Assembly (NCBI GenBank): GCA_964443145.1
Contig: CAYUBS010000001.1
Span: forward strand, 24,401-88,400
DNA from: JAHEFT01 sp964443145
Lineage (GTDB): Bacteria; Pseudomonadota; Gammaproteobacteria; Xanthomonadales; SZUA-36
Length of the DNA stretch: 64,000 nucleotides
Reading direction: 5' to 3'
The position numbers and the translations under genes were made by a program. Shown here piece by piece: positions 8,448 to 15,915 of the stretch. The notes beneath the pieces are model-generated. The model saw nothing but the letters and a program-made list of their open reading frames with translations, had not been told where the DNA came from and did not search any database. How positions within the stretch are numbered: position 1 is the stretch's first letter; each line of letters opens with the position of its first letter.

Positions 8448-9275
8448 TCAATCCAGGGTTGCTTCGCGCGTTTCGATGTTGAAGTGAGCGCCTGCAGCCA
8501 GCACATGAAGCTTCAGACCGATCAGTGTGACAGCCTCCGCCCTGCGCACATAACTCATGGATGAATGCCTGAGGTCAGAGGGATCAACTACCGTTATTGT
8601 TCCACGGCCAACCACTTCCATGCGGCCATCGGGGGCTATGAAGCCGGCCGTATTTTCGTCAATCCCCAGGCCGCAGGCAAACGGATTGAACGACAGGGCC
8701 GCCAGTAGCCGGCCCATGCGCTGACGCTGGTTGAAGTGCTGGTCGATGATCACCCGGTTGGTCAGTCCCAGGCCCGGCGCCAGCTCGACGCCGCTTTCAC
8801 GGGGTGAAGAGCCGCTGCGGCCACCGGCGATCATGTGCTCCGATACAATCGCCGCACCTGCCGATGTGCCTGCTACGTGAACGCCCCTGGCATTCAGACG
8901 GCGGATACGACGGGCTACCGGCGTTCCGCCCAGTATGGTCGATAAGCGCAGCTGGTTACCGCCGGTGATGAAAATTCCGGTGGCTCCGTTCAGTACCCTG
9001 AGGGTCTCCTCGCTGAAACACTCATCGCGCGTTTCGATCGGTACGCACATGGATTCCGCGCCCAGATCCGTGAACAGGTCCTGGTACAGCGGGCCGGTTT
9101 CGTTCAGCAACGAGGCCGTGGGGATCACCATGATTCTGGCCTCTTTACCCCCGCACAGCTCCACGAAGCGGCTCAGAATCTCGGGCCTCTTTCCTTTTTT
9201 TCCCTCGGCGCCGCCGATAGGGATGATGTAACCCCTGCTTACTTCTTCTTCGGGTATTGCGGGCATCTCACTCAT
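8448..9275 (-). CDS. cphB: Cyanophycinase (peptidase S51)
   Basis: Serine exopeptidase that degrades cyanophycin to beta-Asp-Arg dipeptides. It has 275 residues, the family length. The nucleophile Ser138 sits in GTSAGA (136-141). The upstream IFITGGNQLRL segment and the downstream IDQHFNQRQRMGRL and LGIDENTA segments are family signatures. There is no signal peptide, so it acts in the cytoplasm on stored granules. It is the second gene of the minus-strand operon, 30 bases after iadA and 74 before cphA, so synthesis and breakdown genes share a transcript. Confidence 0.95.
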   Translation of the reverse strand: MSEMPAIPEEEVSRGYIIPIGGAEGKKGKRPEILSRFVELCGGKEARIMVIPTASLLNETGPLYQDLFTDLGAESMCVPIETRDECFSEETLRVLNGATGIFITGGNQLRLSTILGGTPVARRIRRLNARGVHVAGTSAGAAIVSEHMIAGGRSGSSPRESGVELAPGLGLTNRVIIDQHFNQRQRMGRLLAALSFNPFACGLGIDENTAGFIAPDGRMEVVGRGTITVVDPSDLRHSSMSYVRRAEAVTLIGLKLHVLAAGAHFNIETREATLD

Positions 9276-9305
9276 CCATCAATTAAAAATCAAAGAAGAT
9301 CACAC

Positions 9306-10469
9306 TCAATCTTCAAATGTGCCTTTCACACAAGGCGAACCATCCTGGATCATCCATCGGCCGCCTGCCATGACATGCCTCACGCCCCGGTTGCTATCCA
9401 GGCTCACCAGATCTGCATCGAAGCCTTCGGCAATTCGTCCTTTACCCGACAGCCGAAGCAAGCGGGCGACGTTGCTGGTCACCGCGGGTAAAACCTCCGC
9501 AAGTCCGTGACCCCGGCCCAGCAACTCACGCAATGTTTCAGGCAGCCCGGCGGAGGTTGCAAATTCCATACTCACCATTTCACCGTTTTCGTCGAAATGC
9601 GGCAGACAACCGCCCCCGTCCGAGCTGATAGTTATGTTTTCGGCCGGGCAACCCTTGTTGTGGAAGAGCTCCCAGGCATCTGCCGCCGACCAGGCATTTT
9701 CATTTTCTTCCACCGGAAAAGCCGTCACGTCAATCACGGCATTTCTATGGCTTAGTTCACAGGCTTCTTCGAACAGCTCCTTGCGCCGATTGACGTGCGT
9801 GGGGTGAAACACCCTGGCAGGAAGCTCTGTTTCATCCAGTAAACGATTGACCAGGGCCAGTCCCCGCTCCCCGTCTCCCAGGTGCAGGTGCATCACGCCC
9901 GCCTTCTTGCTCAGCAAGCCGGCCACGTGCACTTCGGATGCCAGCCTCGCCAACTCGTCGAAAGTCGGCTGGCTCGAACGGTGATCACTGATTGCCAACT
10001 CACCCAGGCCGATCACGCAGTCGATATTCACGATATCGCTGCGGACCGTGCCGGTCAGTGTCGCCGGAGGCACATGATAGCCTCCGGTCCAGCACCAGGC
10101 AGACAGGCCTTCCTCCCTCAGCGCCCGGGTGCGTGCAAGCAAGCTCGCAGTTGACCGTGTTTCGTCGTCTGTTCCCAGCAACCCCACCACGGAAGTCACG
10201 CCATAACGCGTGAAGCGGGTGAGCGGAACCGGCGGCGCCTGGGTAGAAAAGCCATCCTCACCCCCACCGCCGGTGACGTGGACATGGCAATCGATCAGTC
10301 CGGGAGTCAGAGCAGCACCCTTCAGATCGAAGGTGTCTGTAACGCAGGAAATATCAAAATCAGGCTCACCATTCCCGACCCGCAAAATCTTGCCGCCACC
10401 CAGCAACAGGTAGCCAACGCCCAGAGCTTGCGGAGCATAAATGTCGGCATTTGTGATCAGAGTCAGCAT
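9306..10469 (-). CDS. iadA: Isoaspartyl dipeptidase (amidohydrolase M38)
   Basis: Hydrolyses beta-aspartyl dipeptides; in this operon the natural substrate is beta-Asp-Arg released by cyanophycinase, giving free Asp and Arg. It has 387 residues, close to the 390 of E. coli. Metal ligands are visible in DCHVHVTGGGGE (60-71), the ISDHRSSQP segment at 160-168, HLHLGD, PTHVNR and SSDGGG. The position normally held by a carboxylated Lys is Glu157 (GLGELAISDHR). It is probably the first gene of the operon, reading away from ppa across an 89-base divergent gap. Confidence 0.93.
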   Translation of the reverse strand: MLTLITNADIYAPQALGVGYLLLGGGKILRVGNGEPDFDISCVTDTFDLKGAALTPGLIDCHVHVTGGGGEDGFSTQAPPVPLTRFTRYGVTSVVGLLGTDDETRSTASLLARTRALREEGLSAWCWTGGYHVPPATLTGTVRSDIVNIDCVIGLGELAISDHRSSQPTFDELARLASEVHVAGLLSKKAGVMHLHLGDGERGLALVNRLLDETELPARVFHPTHVNRRKELFEEACELSHRNAVIDVTAFPVEENENAWSAADAWELFHNKGCPAENITISSDGGGCLPHFDENGEMVSMEFATSAGLPETLRELLGRGHGLAEVLPAVTSNVARLLRLSGKGRIAEGFDADLVSLDSNRGVRHVMAGGRWMIQDGSPCVKGTFED

Positions 10470-10496
10470 TTGCGCTCCTTTTTCGGCCGGTACGGC

Positions 10497-10534
10497 GTGA
10501 CGGGGCGCGTTAGTTTAAAGGTATAATACTCCGC
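10497..10534 (+). promoter_or_regulatory. Probable sigma-70 promoter of ppa
   Basis: A perfect TATAAT lies at 10522-10527, 31 bases before the ppa start codon, with a GGAG ribosome-binding site near 10550-10553. The -35 is poor (GTGACG at 10497-10502, 19-base spacing). It lies in the gap shared with the divergent iadA operon, whose own promoter I could not pick out. Confidence 0.45.
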
Positions 10535-10558
10535 TTACCAAACGTTATTGGAGTCAAC

Positions 10559-11110
10559 ATGAGTCTGCAGGCCGTGCCGGTTGGCAAAGACGTACCGAAC
10601 AACGTCAACGTGATTATCGAGATCCCCATGCACAGCCCCGCGGTGAAGTATGAGGTCGACAAGGAATCAGGTGCATTATTCCTCGACCGCATGTTGAAAA
10701 CGGCCATGCACTACCCCTGTAATTATGGCTATATACCGCATACCCTGTGTGGTGATGGCGACCCTACAGATGTCATGGTTGTGATGCCGGTTCCGATCAA
10801 TTACGGTGCGGTTGTGACCTGCCGGCCGGTTGGACTGTTGCGGATGGAAGACGAGTCCGGTGAAGATGCGAAAATTCTCGCGGTTCCGACCGAGGATGTG
10901 ACAGGCCTCTATAGGGCTGTGTTAGACCTTGAAGACGTAGAAGAACTGCTACGACTTCAGATTTCCCATTTCTTCGACCACTACAAAGACCTTGAATCCA
11001 ACAAGTGGGTAAAAATCCATGGCTGGGAAGGCGTTGAAGCGGCACGCCAGGAAATCCTGGACTCAGTCGAGCGATACAATTCACTGCCACAAAAACCTGA
11101 AAACTGGTAA
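10559..11110 (+). CDS. ppa: Inorganic pyrophosphatase, soluble family I
   Basis: Hydrolyses cytosolic PPi to two phosphates with Mg2+, pulling biosynthetic reactions forward. It has 183 residues (E. coli 176). The family signature DGDPTD is at 66-71. The conserved FLDRML, YPCNYGYIP and GEDAKILAVP segments are present, and the C-terminal FFDHYKDLESNKWVKIHGW stretch is typical. It stands alone between the iadA operon and the convergent LpxL-like gene. The same window also encodes a membrane PPase and a PPi-phosphofructokinase, so PPi has competing users. Confidence 0.97.
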   Translation: MSLQAVPVGKDVPNNVNVIIEIPMHSPAVKYEVDKESGALFLDRMLKTAMHYPCNYGYIPHTLCGDGDPTDVMVVMPVPINYGAVVTCRPVGLLRMEDESGEDAKILAVPTEDVTGLYRAVLDLEDVEELLRLQISHFFDHYKDLESNKWVKIHGWEGVEAARQEILDSVERYNSLPQKPENW

Positions 11111-11118
11111 GTCCCTGG

Positions 11119-12012
11119 CTAGGTTGTTTCACCCCAGAACTGGTGTTCGGCGTGCCAGATACGCCATTGTGGTGCATCTTTTGCCAGGTGTTTGTCCAGG
11201 AACGCCGCGTAGTTACTGAGAAATTCCTCCGCATTGCCTGAACGGAACGGCCCTGCGAGTTCCAGTTTCTTCCTGGCTGATCCATCGGCGCACAGGTTCA
11301 TCGCATAGAGCACATATTCCTTATCCTTTGCCGTCAGGATAGCCGGAAATCCGGCGTTGAGCCGCGCCGGCGAACCCAACACCTGCTTGCCAATCGCCGG
11401 ACGGCCATGCATGGGTGGGGCGTCCATCAGAACACAAATACTTCCCGGCACATCCAGCATGTCCTGCAGGATCTTACTTGCACCGCCCACCGCAACTGCC
11501 CGATCAGCCAGAGTCCTGGTTAGATAGAGTGCGGCCAGACGACTAAACAGGTAGTAAAACGGACGGGAACTCAGCAACTGCCTTTCCGGCGGACGATACG
11601 GGAAAGCCGGCTGCATGCCGGAAACAGCAAGCAGTTTCAATATCGAAATGGCCGGGCCCCAGTGCATACCCACCATGACCCTGTTCCTGGCAATTTCAAA
11701 GTCAGCCGGGATTTCGATTTCCGACAAGGCCGATCGCGTGCGGCCAAAAAGCATCAGGTACAGGTCGCGGGCATCCAGCATTTCCACTTGTTTCCAGCGC
11801 CGTTTAAACCGCTCTTCATCGTCAATGACTACGTGTTTACGTGCCCCTTCAAGTGCCGCCTCAGCCGGCGCCGCCAGCAGCCAGTGCCAGTTGGAGACGC
11901 GGCGCAAAACACGTCTCGAGAATGAGGCAGTTACAAGTAAGGAAAAAGCAGGCACCAGCACGTAGGCCAGCAGGTCGGTAAGCTGTCGGGAGATTCCACC
12001 TCGGCGCTTCAT
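11119..12012 (-). CDS. LpxL/HtrB-like acyltransferase-family protein with atypical active site
   Basis: A 297-residue protein with a hydrophobic N-terminal segment (about 12-30). The layout resembles lipid A late acyltransferases: the conserved GMHWGP block at 116-120, a later LMDAPPMHGRP segment, and a final WRIWHAEHQFW. The catalytic HX4D/E motif of LpxL/LpxM is not intact: five residues after His117 stands Ile122. The ATG at 12012 was chosen because it overlaps the prmA stop as ATGA; longer frames run into prmA. It is the last gene of the aroQ-accB-accC-prmA transcript. It may act on another lipid substrate or be inactive. Confidence 0.7.
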   Translation of the reverse strand: MKRRGGISRQLTDLLAYVLVPAFSLLVTASFSRRVLRRVSNWHWLLAAPAEAALEGARKHVVIDDEERFKRRWKQVEMLDARDLYLMLFGRTRSALSEIEIPADFEIARNRVMVGMHWGPAISILKLLAVSGMQPAFPYRPPERQLLSSRPFYYLFSRLAALYLTRTLADRAVAVGGASKILQDMLDVPGSICVLMDAPPMHGRPAIGKQVLGSPARLNAGFPAILTAKDKEYVLYAMNLCADGSARKKLELAGPFRSGNAEEFLSNYAAFLDKHLAKDAPQWRIWHAEHQFWGETT

Positions 12013-12923
12013 AACGTCGGGCCCAGGCTTGAGTCCAGACGGTCGCGCCGAATTCCGGACAGGCGTACCCAGCCGTCCATGCTGGTGATCGAGATGCCAT
12101 CCAGGCCGGACAGGTAAGCGCACCTGACCTCTTCTGCCTGCTCTTCGAGGATTCCGGACAGGACCATCGAGCCTCCCGGATGCAGCGAATCGAGCAGCAG
12201 AGGAGCCAGCATTAACAACGGACGAGCCAGGATGTTGGCCAGCAGGACGTCTGCCTGAGAAACGACATAATGTTCCGGCGCCAGGCATTCGACCACAGCA
12301 GAGACTTCATTACGCGCGGCATTATCCTGTGTTGCTTCCAGCGCCTGCGGGTCATTGTCCACGCAGATCACACGGGTGGCTCCCTTCAGGGCTGCAGCGA
12401 TCCCCAGGATGCCGGAGCCGCACCCGTAGTCAACAACGGTTTTGCCGCTCACATCCTGACTATCCAGCCACTCCAGGCATAACGCAGTCGTGGGATGGGT
12501 ACCGGTCCCGAACGCCAGGCCGGGGTCGAGACGAATTTCTGTGTGGTCCGGATCAAACGGGATCTGCATTCCACTCGGAACAATCCAAAGTCGTTCGCCG
12601 AATTTCATCGGTTCAAAACGATCCATCCAGGCCCGCTCCCAGTCCTGGTCACCGACTTCACGCCAGCGAATGTTTTCAGGGCGATCTGCACCGAGCACCG
12701 ATTGCAGGGAGACCAGGATCGGCTCGCGCTCAATGGCGGCCTCGAACAGGCCACGGACATGAACGGTGGGCCACAGAGGTGTCGTCCCGGGATCGGGTTC
12801 CAGCACCGGGTTATCTTCATCATCCTGCAGGGTGATCGCCAGCGCGCCCAACCGCTCCAGTGCCTGCTCGACAAGCTCTGTGTTTTCCCGGGAAACGCTG
12901 ACACTGATCTCAGTCCAGCTCAT
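12009..12923 (-). CDS. prmA: Ribosomal protein L11 methyltransferase
   Basis: SAM-dependent enzyme that trimethylates L11. It has 304 residues (E. coli 293). The N-terminal L11-binding domain begins MSWTEISVSVSRENTELVEQ. The methyltransferase domain has FGTGTHPTTALCLEWL, motif I VVDYGCGSGILGIAAA, CVDNDPQALEATQDN and the NILARPLL motif. The accC-prmA linkage is common in gammaproteobacteria. Its TGA stop overlaps the ATG of the next gene by four bases. Confidence 0.96.
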   Translation of the reverse strand: MSWTEISVSVSRENTELVEQALERLGALAITLQDDEDNPVLEPDPGTTPLWPTVHVRGLFEAAIEREPILVSLQSVLGADRPENIRWREVGDQDWERAWMDRFEPMKFGERLWIVPSGMQIPFDPDHTEIRLDPGLAFGTGTHPTTALCLEWLDSQDVSGKTVVDYGCGSGILGIAAALKGATRVICVDNDPQALEATQDNAARNEVSAVVECLAPEHYVVSQADVLLANILARPLLMLAPLLLDSLHPGGSMVLSGILEEQAEEVRCAYLSGLDGISITSMDGWVRLSGIRRDRLDSSLGPTL

Positions 12924-12934
12924 CAGGCGGGCCT

Positions 12935-14290
12935 TCAGCCGTTACGCTCTTCGATGCGCTTTTCCAGGTAGTGGATGTTGAAACCGCCCTTCAAAAAGCC
13001 GCGATCCCACAAGAACCACTTGTGCAAAGGCACGTTGGTCTTGATGCCGTTGAGAACCATTTCATCGAGTGCGACCCGCATACGCGCGATCGCCATTTCC
13101 CGGTCTTCACCGTGGGCGATGATCTTGCCGATCAAGGAGTCATAGTTGGGCGGCACGCGGTAGCCGTCATAAATATGTGATTCCGTGCGGATACCCGGCC
13201 CTCCGGGGGCGTGAAACCCTTCTACCAGCCCTGGTGAGGGCATGAAGGTAACCGGGTCCTCGGCATTGATTCGACACTCAATGGCATGACCGCGGATATT
13301 GATGTCCTCCTGCCGGTGAGAGAGCCGGTCGCCGGCAGCCACCAGGATCTGCTCCCGCACCAGGTCGACACCGGTGATACGCTCGGATACCGGGTGCTCG
13401 ACCTGTATCCGGGTATTCATTTCGATGAAATAAAACCGGCCTTCGTCGTACAGGAACTCAAAAGTGCCGGCACCCCGGTAGCCGATGCGCTTGCATGCCT
13501 CGACACAAGCCGTACCAATCTCCTCACGCTGTTGCGGGGTGATTCCCGGCGCCGGAGCTTCCTCAATGACTTTCTGATGGCGACGCTGGCTGGAGCAATC
13601 CCGTTCGCCCAGGTGAATGGCGTTACCGTGCTCATCCGCAAGCACCTGTACTTCAATATGTCGCGGGTTTTCGAGGTACTTCTCCAGGTATACGGTAGGA
13701 TCACCGAAAGCACTACCAGCCTCCTGCTTCGTCAACTGAAGTGCGTTGTGTAAATGGGCCTCGGTGTTGACTACCCTCATACCGCGGCCACCACCGCCTG
13801 CGGCAGCTTTGATAATGACCGGGTAACCCACTTCCCGTGCAATTTTGATGCATTCCTGCGGGTCGTCCGTCAACGGACCGTCTGAGCCCGGAACGCACGG
13901 CACTCCGGCTTCTTTCATTGCCTTGATGGCGGAAACCTTGTCGCCCATCAGGCGGATGGTTTCGGGCCTCGGGCCGATAAAAATAAAGCCACTTTCCTCG
14001 ACCCGCTCCGCGAAATCTGCGTTTTCAGCCAGGAAGCCATAACCGGGGTGGATTGCAACCGCATCGGTGACTTCCGTAGCAGCAATGATGGCGGGCACAT
14101 TGAGATAACTTTCGCTGGCGGGAGCCGGACCGATACAGACCGACTCATCCGCCATCGCAACGTGCTTCAGGTTGCGGTCCACGGTCGAGTGCAAGGCCAC
14201 GGTTTTGATGCCCATCGCATGGCAGGCCCGCAAAATCCGTAGTGCGATTTCACCGCGGTTGGCAATTACGATTTTTTCCAGAACAGCCAT
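12935..14290 (-). CDS. accC: Biotin carboxylase subunit of acetyl-CoA carboxylase
   Basis: Carboxylates biotin on AccB using ATP and bicarbonate, the first half-reaction of fatty acid synthesis. It has 451 residues from the ATG at 14290 (E. coli 449). It begins MAVLEKIVIANRGEIALRIL. It contains HPGYGFLAENADFAE, the glycine-rich ATP loop AAAGGGGRGM, ERDCSSQRRHQK and FIEMNTRIQVEHPVSE with the catalytic residues. An upstream in-frame ATG at 14368 would overlap accB and is not family-like. It is 10 bases after accB. Confidence 0.97.
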   Translation of the reverse strand: MAVLEKIVIANRGEIALRILRACHAMGIKTVALHSTVDRNLKHVAMADESVCIGPAPASESYLNVPAIIAATEVTDAVAIHPGYGFLAENADFAERVEESGFIFIGPRPETIRLMGDKVSAIKAMKEAGVPCVPGSDGPLTDDPQECIKIAREVGYPVIIKAAAGGGGRGMRVVNTEAHLHNALQLTKQEAGSAFGDPTVYLEKYLENPRHIEVQVLADEHGNAIHLGERDCSSQRRHQKVIEEAPAPGITPQQREEIGTACVEACKRIGYRGAGTFEFLYDEGRFYFIEMNTRIQVEHPVSERITGVDLVREQILVAAGDRLSHRQEDINIRGHAIECRINAEDPVTFMPSPGLVEGFHAPGGPGIRTESHIYDGYRVPPNYDSLIGKIIAHGEDREMAIARMRVALDEMVLNGIKTNVPLHKWFLWDRGFLKGGFNIHYLEKRIEERNG

Positions 14291-14300
14291 GTCAGGATAC

Positions 14301-14780
14301 TTATCGGATGACGAACAGCGGTTGATCGAATTCAACCGGTTGCCCGTTCTCAGCCAGCACGGCCACAACCGTGCCCGAAGTTTCTGCTTCGATCTGGTTG
14401 AACATTTTCATTGCCTCGATGATACACATGATTTCGCCCTCGGAAACCTGCTGCCCCAGCGATACGAAAGGTCCGTCTTCAGGGCTGGAGGCCGAATAGA
14501 ACGTGCCCACCATGGGTGCGCGCACCAGCTCCCCTTCCGGCACTGCAGGCTCTTCTTCCGCTGCAGGTGCGGCCGGAGCCGCGCTGGCTGGAGCAGCACC
14601 GGGTGCGGCGGGAGCCGGCCAGGCGGCCTGTACCTGGGGGCCGATCGCTTGATGCATCATGGGTGCAGCCATACCGCCTCTGCTCAGGCGAACCGATTCC
14701 TCACCCTCGACGATCTCAAGTTCAGTGAGGCTGGAATCTTCCAGCAGCTCGATTAGTTTCTTAATCTTTCTGATATCCAC
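14301..14780 (-). CDS. accB: Biotin carboxyl carrier protein of acetyl-CoA carboxylase
   Basis: A 159-residue carrier (E. coli 156). It has an N-terminal helical domain beginning MDIRKIKKLIELLEDS, a long Ala/Pro linker at about 55-80, and a biotinyl domain. The biotin-accepting Lys125 lies in EAMKM (122-126). The thumb-like stretch APMVGTFYSASSPEDGPF is present, as in the E. coli-type protein. It is cotranscribed with accC (10-base gap) and sits 41 bases after aroQ. Confidence 0.97.
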   Translation of the reverse strand: MDIRKIKKLIELLEDSSLTELEIVEGEESVRLSRGGMAAPMMHQAIGPQVQAAWPAPAAPGAAPASAAPAAPAAEEEPAVPEGELVRAPMVGTFYSASSPEDGPFVSLGQQVSEGEIMCIIEAMKMFNQIEAETSGTVVAVLAENGQPVEFDQPLFVIR

Positions 14781-14821
14781 TCGATATACTCCAGCCGTGG
14801 CCTGGGCCCGGCGTCTATTAA

Positions 14822-15262
14822 TTATGGGTCTTGAAAGTTAATAATCGCCTGCAAGGCCAGCATGTAACTTTCACCATGGAAACCGCTGATCACGCCCATG
14901 GCGATATCTGAGAAATATGAAACCTGGCGGAATGGCTCACGGGCCGCAATGGCCGACAGATGCACCTCGACAAATGGAATCCGGACGGCCAGCAGCGCGT
15001 CCCTCAGCGCCACGCTGGTGTGTGTATAGGCCGCGGGATTGAAAATTATGTAATCGATGCCGTCATTGGCCGCCTTTTGAACAGCGTCGACCAATATGCC
15101 TTCGCTGTTTTCCTGAATATGCGTTAATTCATGGCCACAGGCACCTGCAAAGCGGGCGACCTCTTCCATGATTTCTTCAAGCGTGCGATGCCCGTACTGT
15201 CCGGGTTCTCTGCTGCCAAGCAGGTTCAGGTTGGGGCCGTTGAGGACCAGAATACTAGCCAT
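14822..15262 (-). CDS. aroQ: 3-dehydroquinate dehydratase, type II
   Basis: Dodecameric enzyme of the shikimate pathway that converts 3-dehydroquinate to 3-dehydroshikimate. It has 146 residues, the family size. Landmarks are LVLNGPNLNLLGSREP, the flexible lid containing Tyr in GQYGHRT, FNPAAYTHTSVALRDAL and EVHLSAIAAREPFR with the catalytic His. It is first in the conserved aroQ-accB-accC-prmA order. The 80 bases upstream, before the thioredoxin gene, show no clear promoter by eye. Confidence 0.96.
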   Translation of the reverse strand: MASILVLNGPNLNLLGSREPGQYGHRTLEEIMEEVARFAGACGHELTHIQENSEGILVDAVQKAANDGIDYIIFNPAAYTHTSVALRDALLAVRIPFVEVHLSAIAAREPFRQVSYFSDIAMGVISGFHGESYMLALQAIINFQDP

Positions 15263-15342
15263 GGGAATAGACCTCGTTCAGGGAATGAAATATTGAAGCA
15301 TTATCGACAATTTGTCCACAAATGAGAACAAATAGCAGCAAG

Positions 15343-15915
15343 TTAATCGAAGTTACTCAACTGTTGCATCAATGCCTCGTGGCTGACTGCGCCCAGGTGA
15401 CTCCACCGTATGATGCCGGCTGCGTCCACTATAACGCTGAAGGGCAGCATACCGGTCGCATTGCCGTAACGGCGCCCGGTCAGCACGACGTCGGTCTTCC
15501 CTACCAGTACCGGGTAATCAATACCCAGGTCCGCAACAAACTTGCTGGCCCGATCCGGGTCGTCCAGCGCGATGCCGACCACCCTCAGGCCAATGCCGGC
15601 ATAATCCTGCTGCAGCTGCGACAACATCGGCATCTCTTCCACACAGGGTTTACACCAGGTCGCCCAGAAATTGAGCAGCCAGACCTGACCGTCGAAATCA
15701 CTGGCGCTGACCTCTGTGCCAGCGGTATCGGTCAACAAAAAGTCCGGGCGGCGCTGGCCCAAAAGGTCATCAATGCGTGGTGCCGCCGAACTCTCAGCCC
15801 CCAGGCCGGTGCCGGACTGAACGGGCTGAGCCGGACTCATGGCCCGGGCCAGAAAGTAGCCTGCACCGGCGGCAACCAACGCCACCACCAGAATGAGCAG
15901 GGTGTTTCTGATCAT
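15343..15915 (-). CDS. TlpA/ResA-like thiol-disulfide oxidoreductase
   Basis: A 190-residue membrane-anchored thioredoxin-fold protein. Residues 4-24 form a signal anchor, followed by a Pro/Gly-rich linker. The AhpC/TSA-type thioredoxin domain has active site WCKPC (Cys88, Cys91) within LNFWATWCKPCVEEMP. It probably reduces periplasmic disulfides, as in cytochrome c maturation. Its start overlaps the dsbD stop by four bases, so DsbD is its likely electron donor. The cis-Pro region reads MLPFSVIVD. Family assignment is firm; the specific client is not known. Confidence 0.88.
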   Translation of the reverse strand: MIRNTLLILVVALVAAGAGYFLARAMSPAQPVQSGTGLGAESSAAPRIDDLLGQRRPDFLLTDTAGTEVSASDFDGQVWLLNFWATWCKPCVEEMPMLSQLQQDYAGIGLRVVGIALDDPDRASKFVADLGIDYPVLVGKTDVVLTGRRYGNATGMLPFSVIVDAAGIIRWSHLGAVSHEALMQQLSNFD

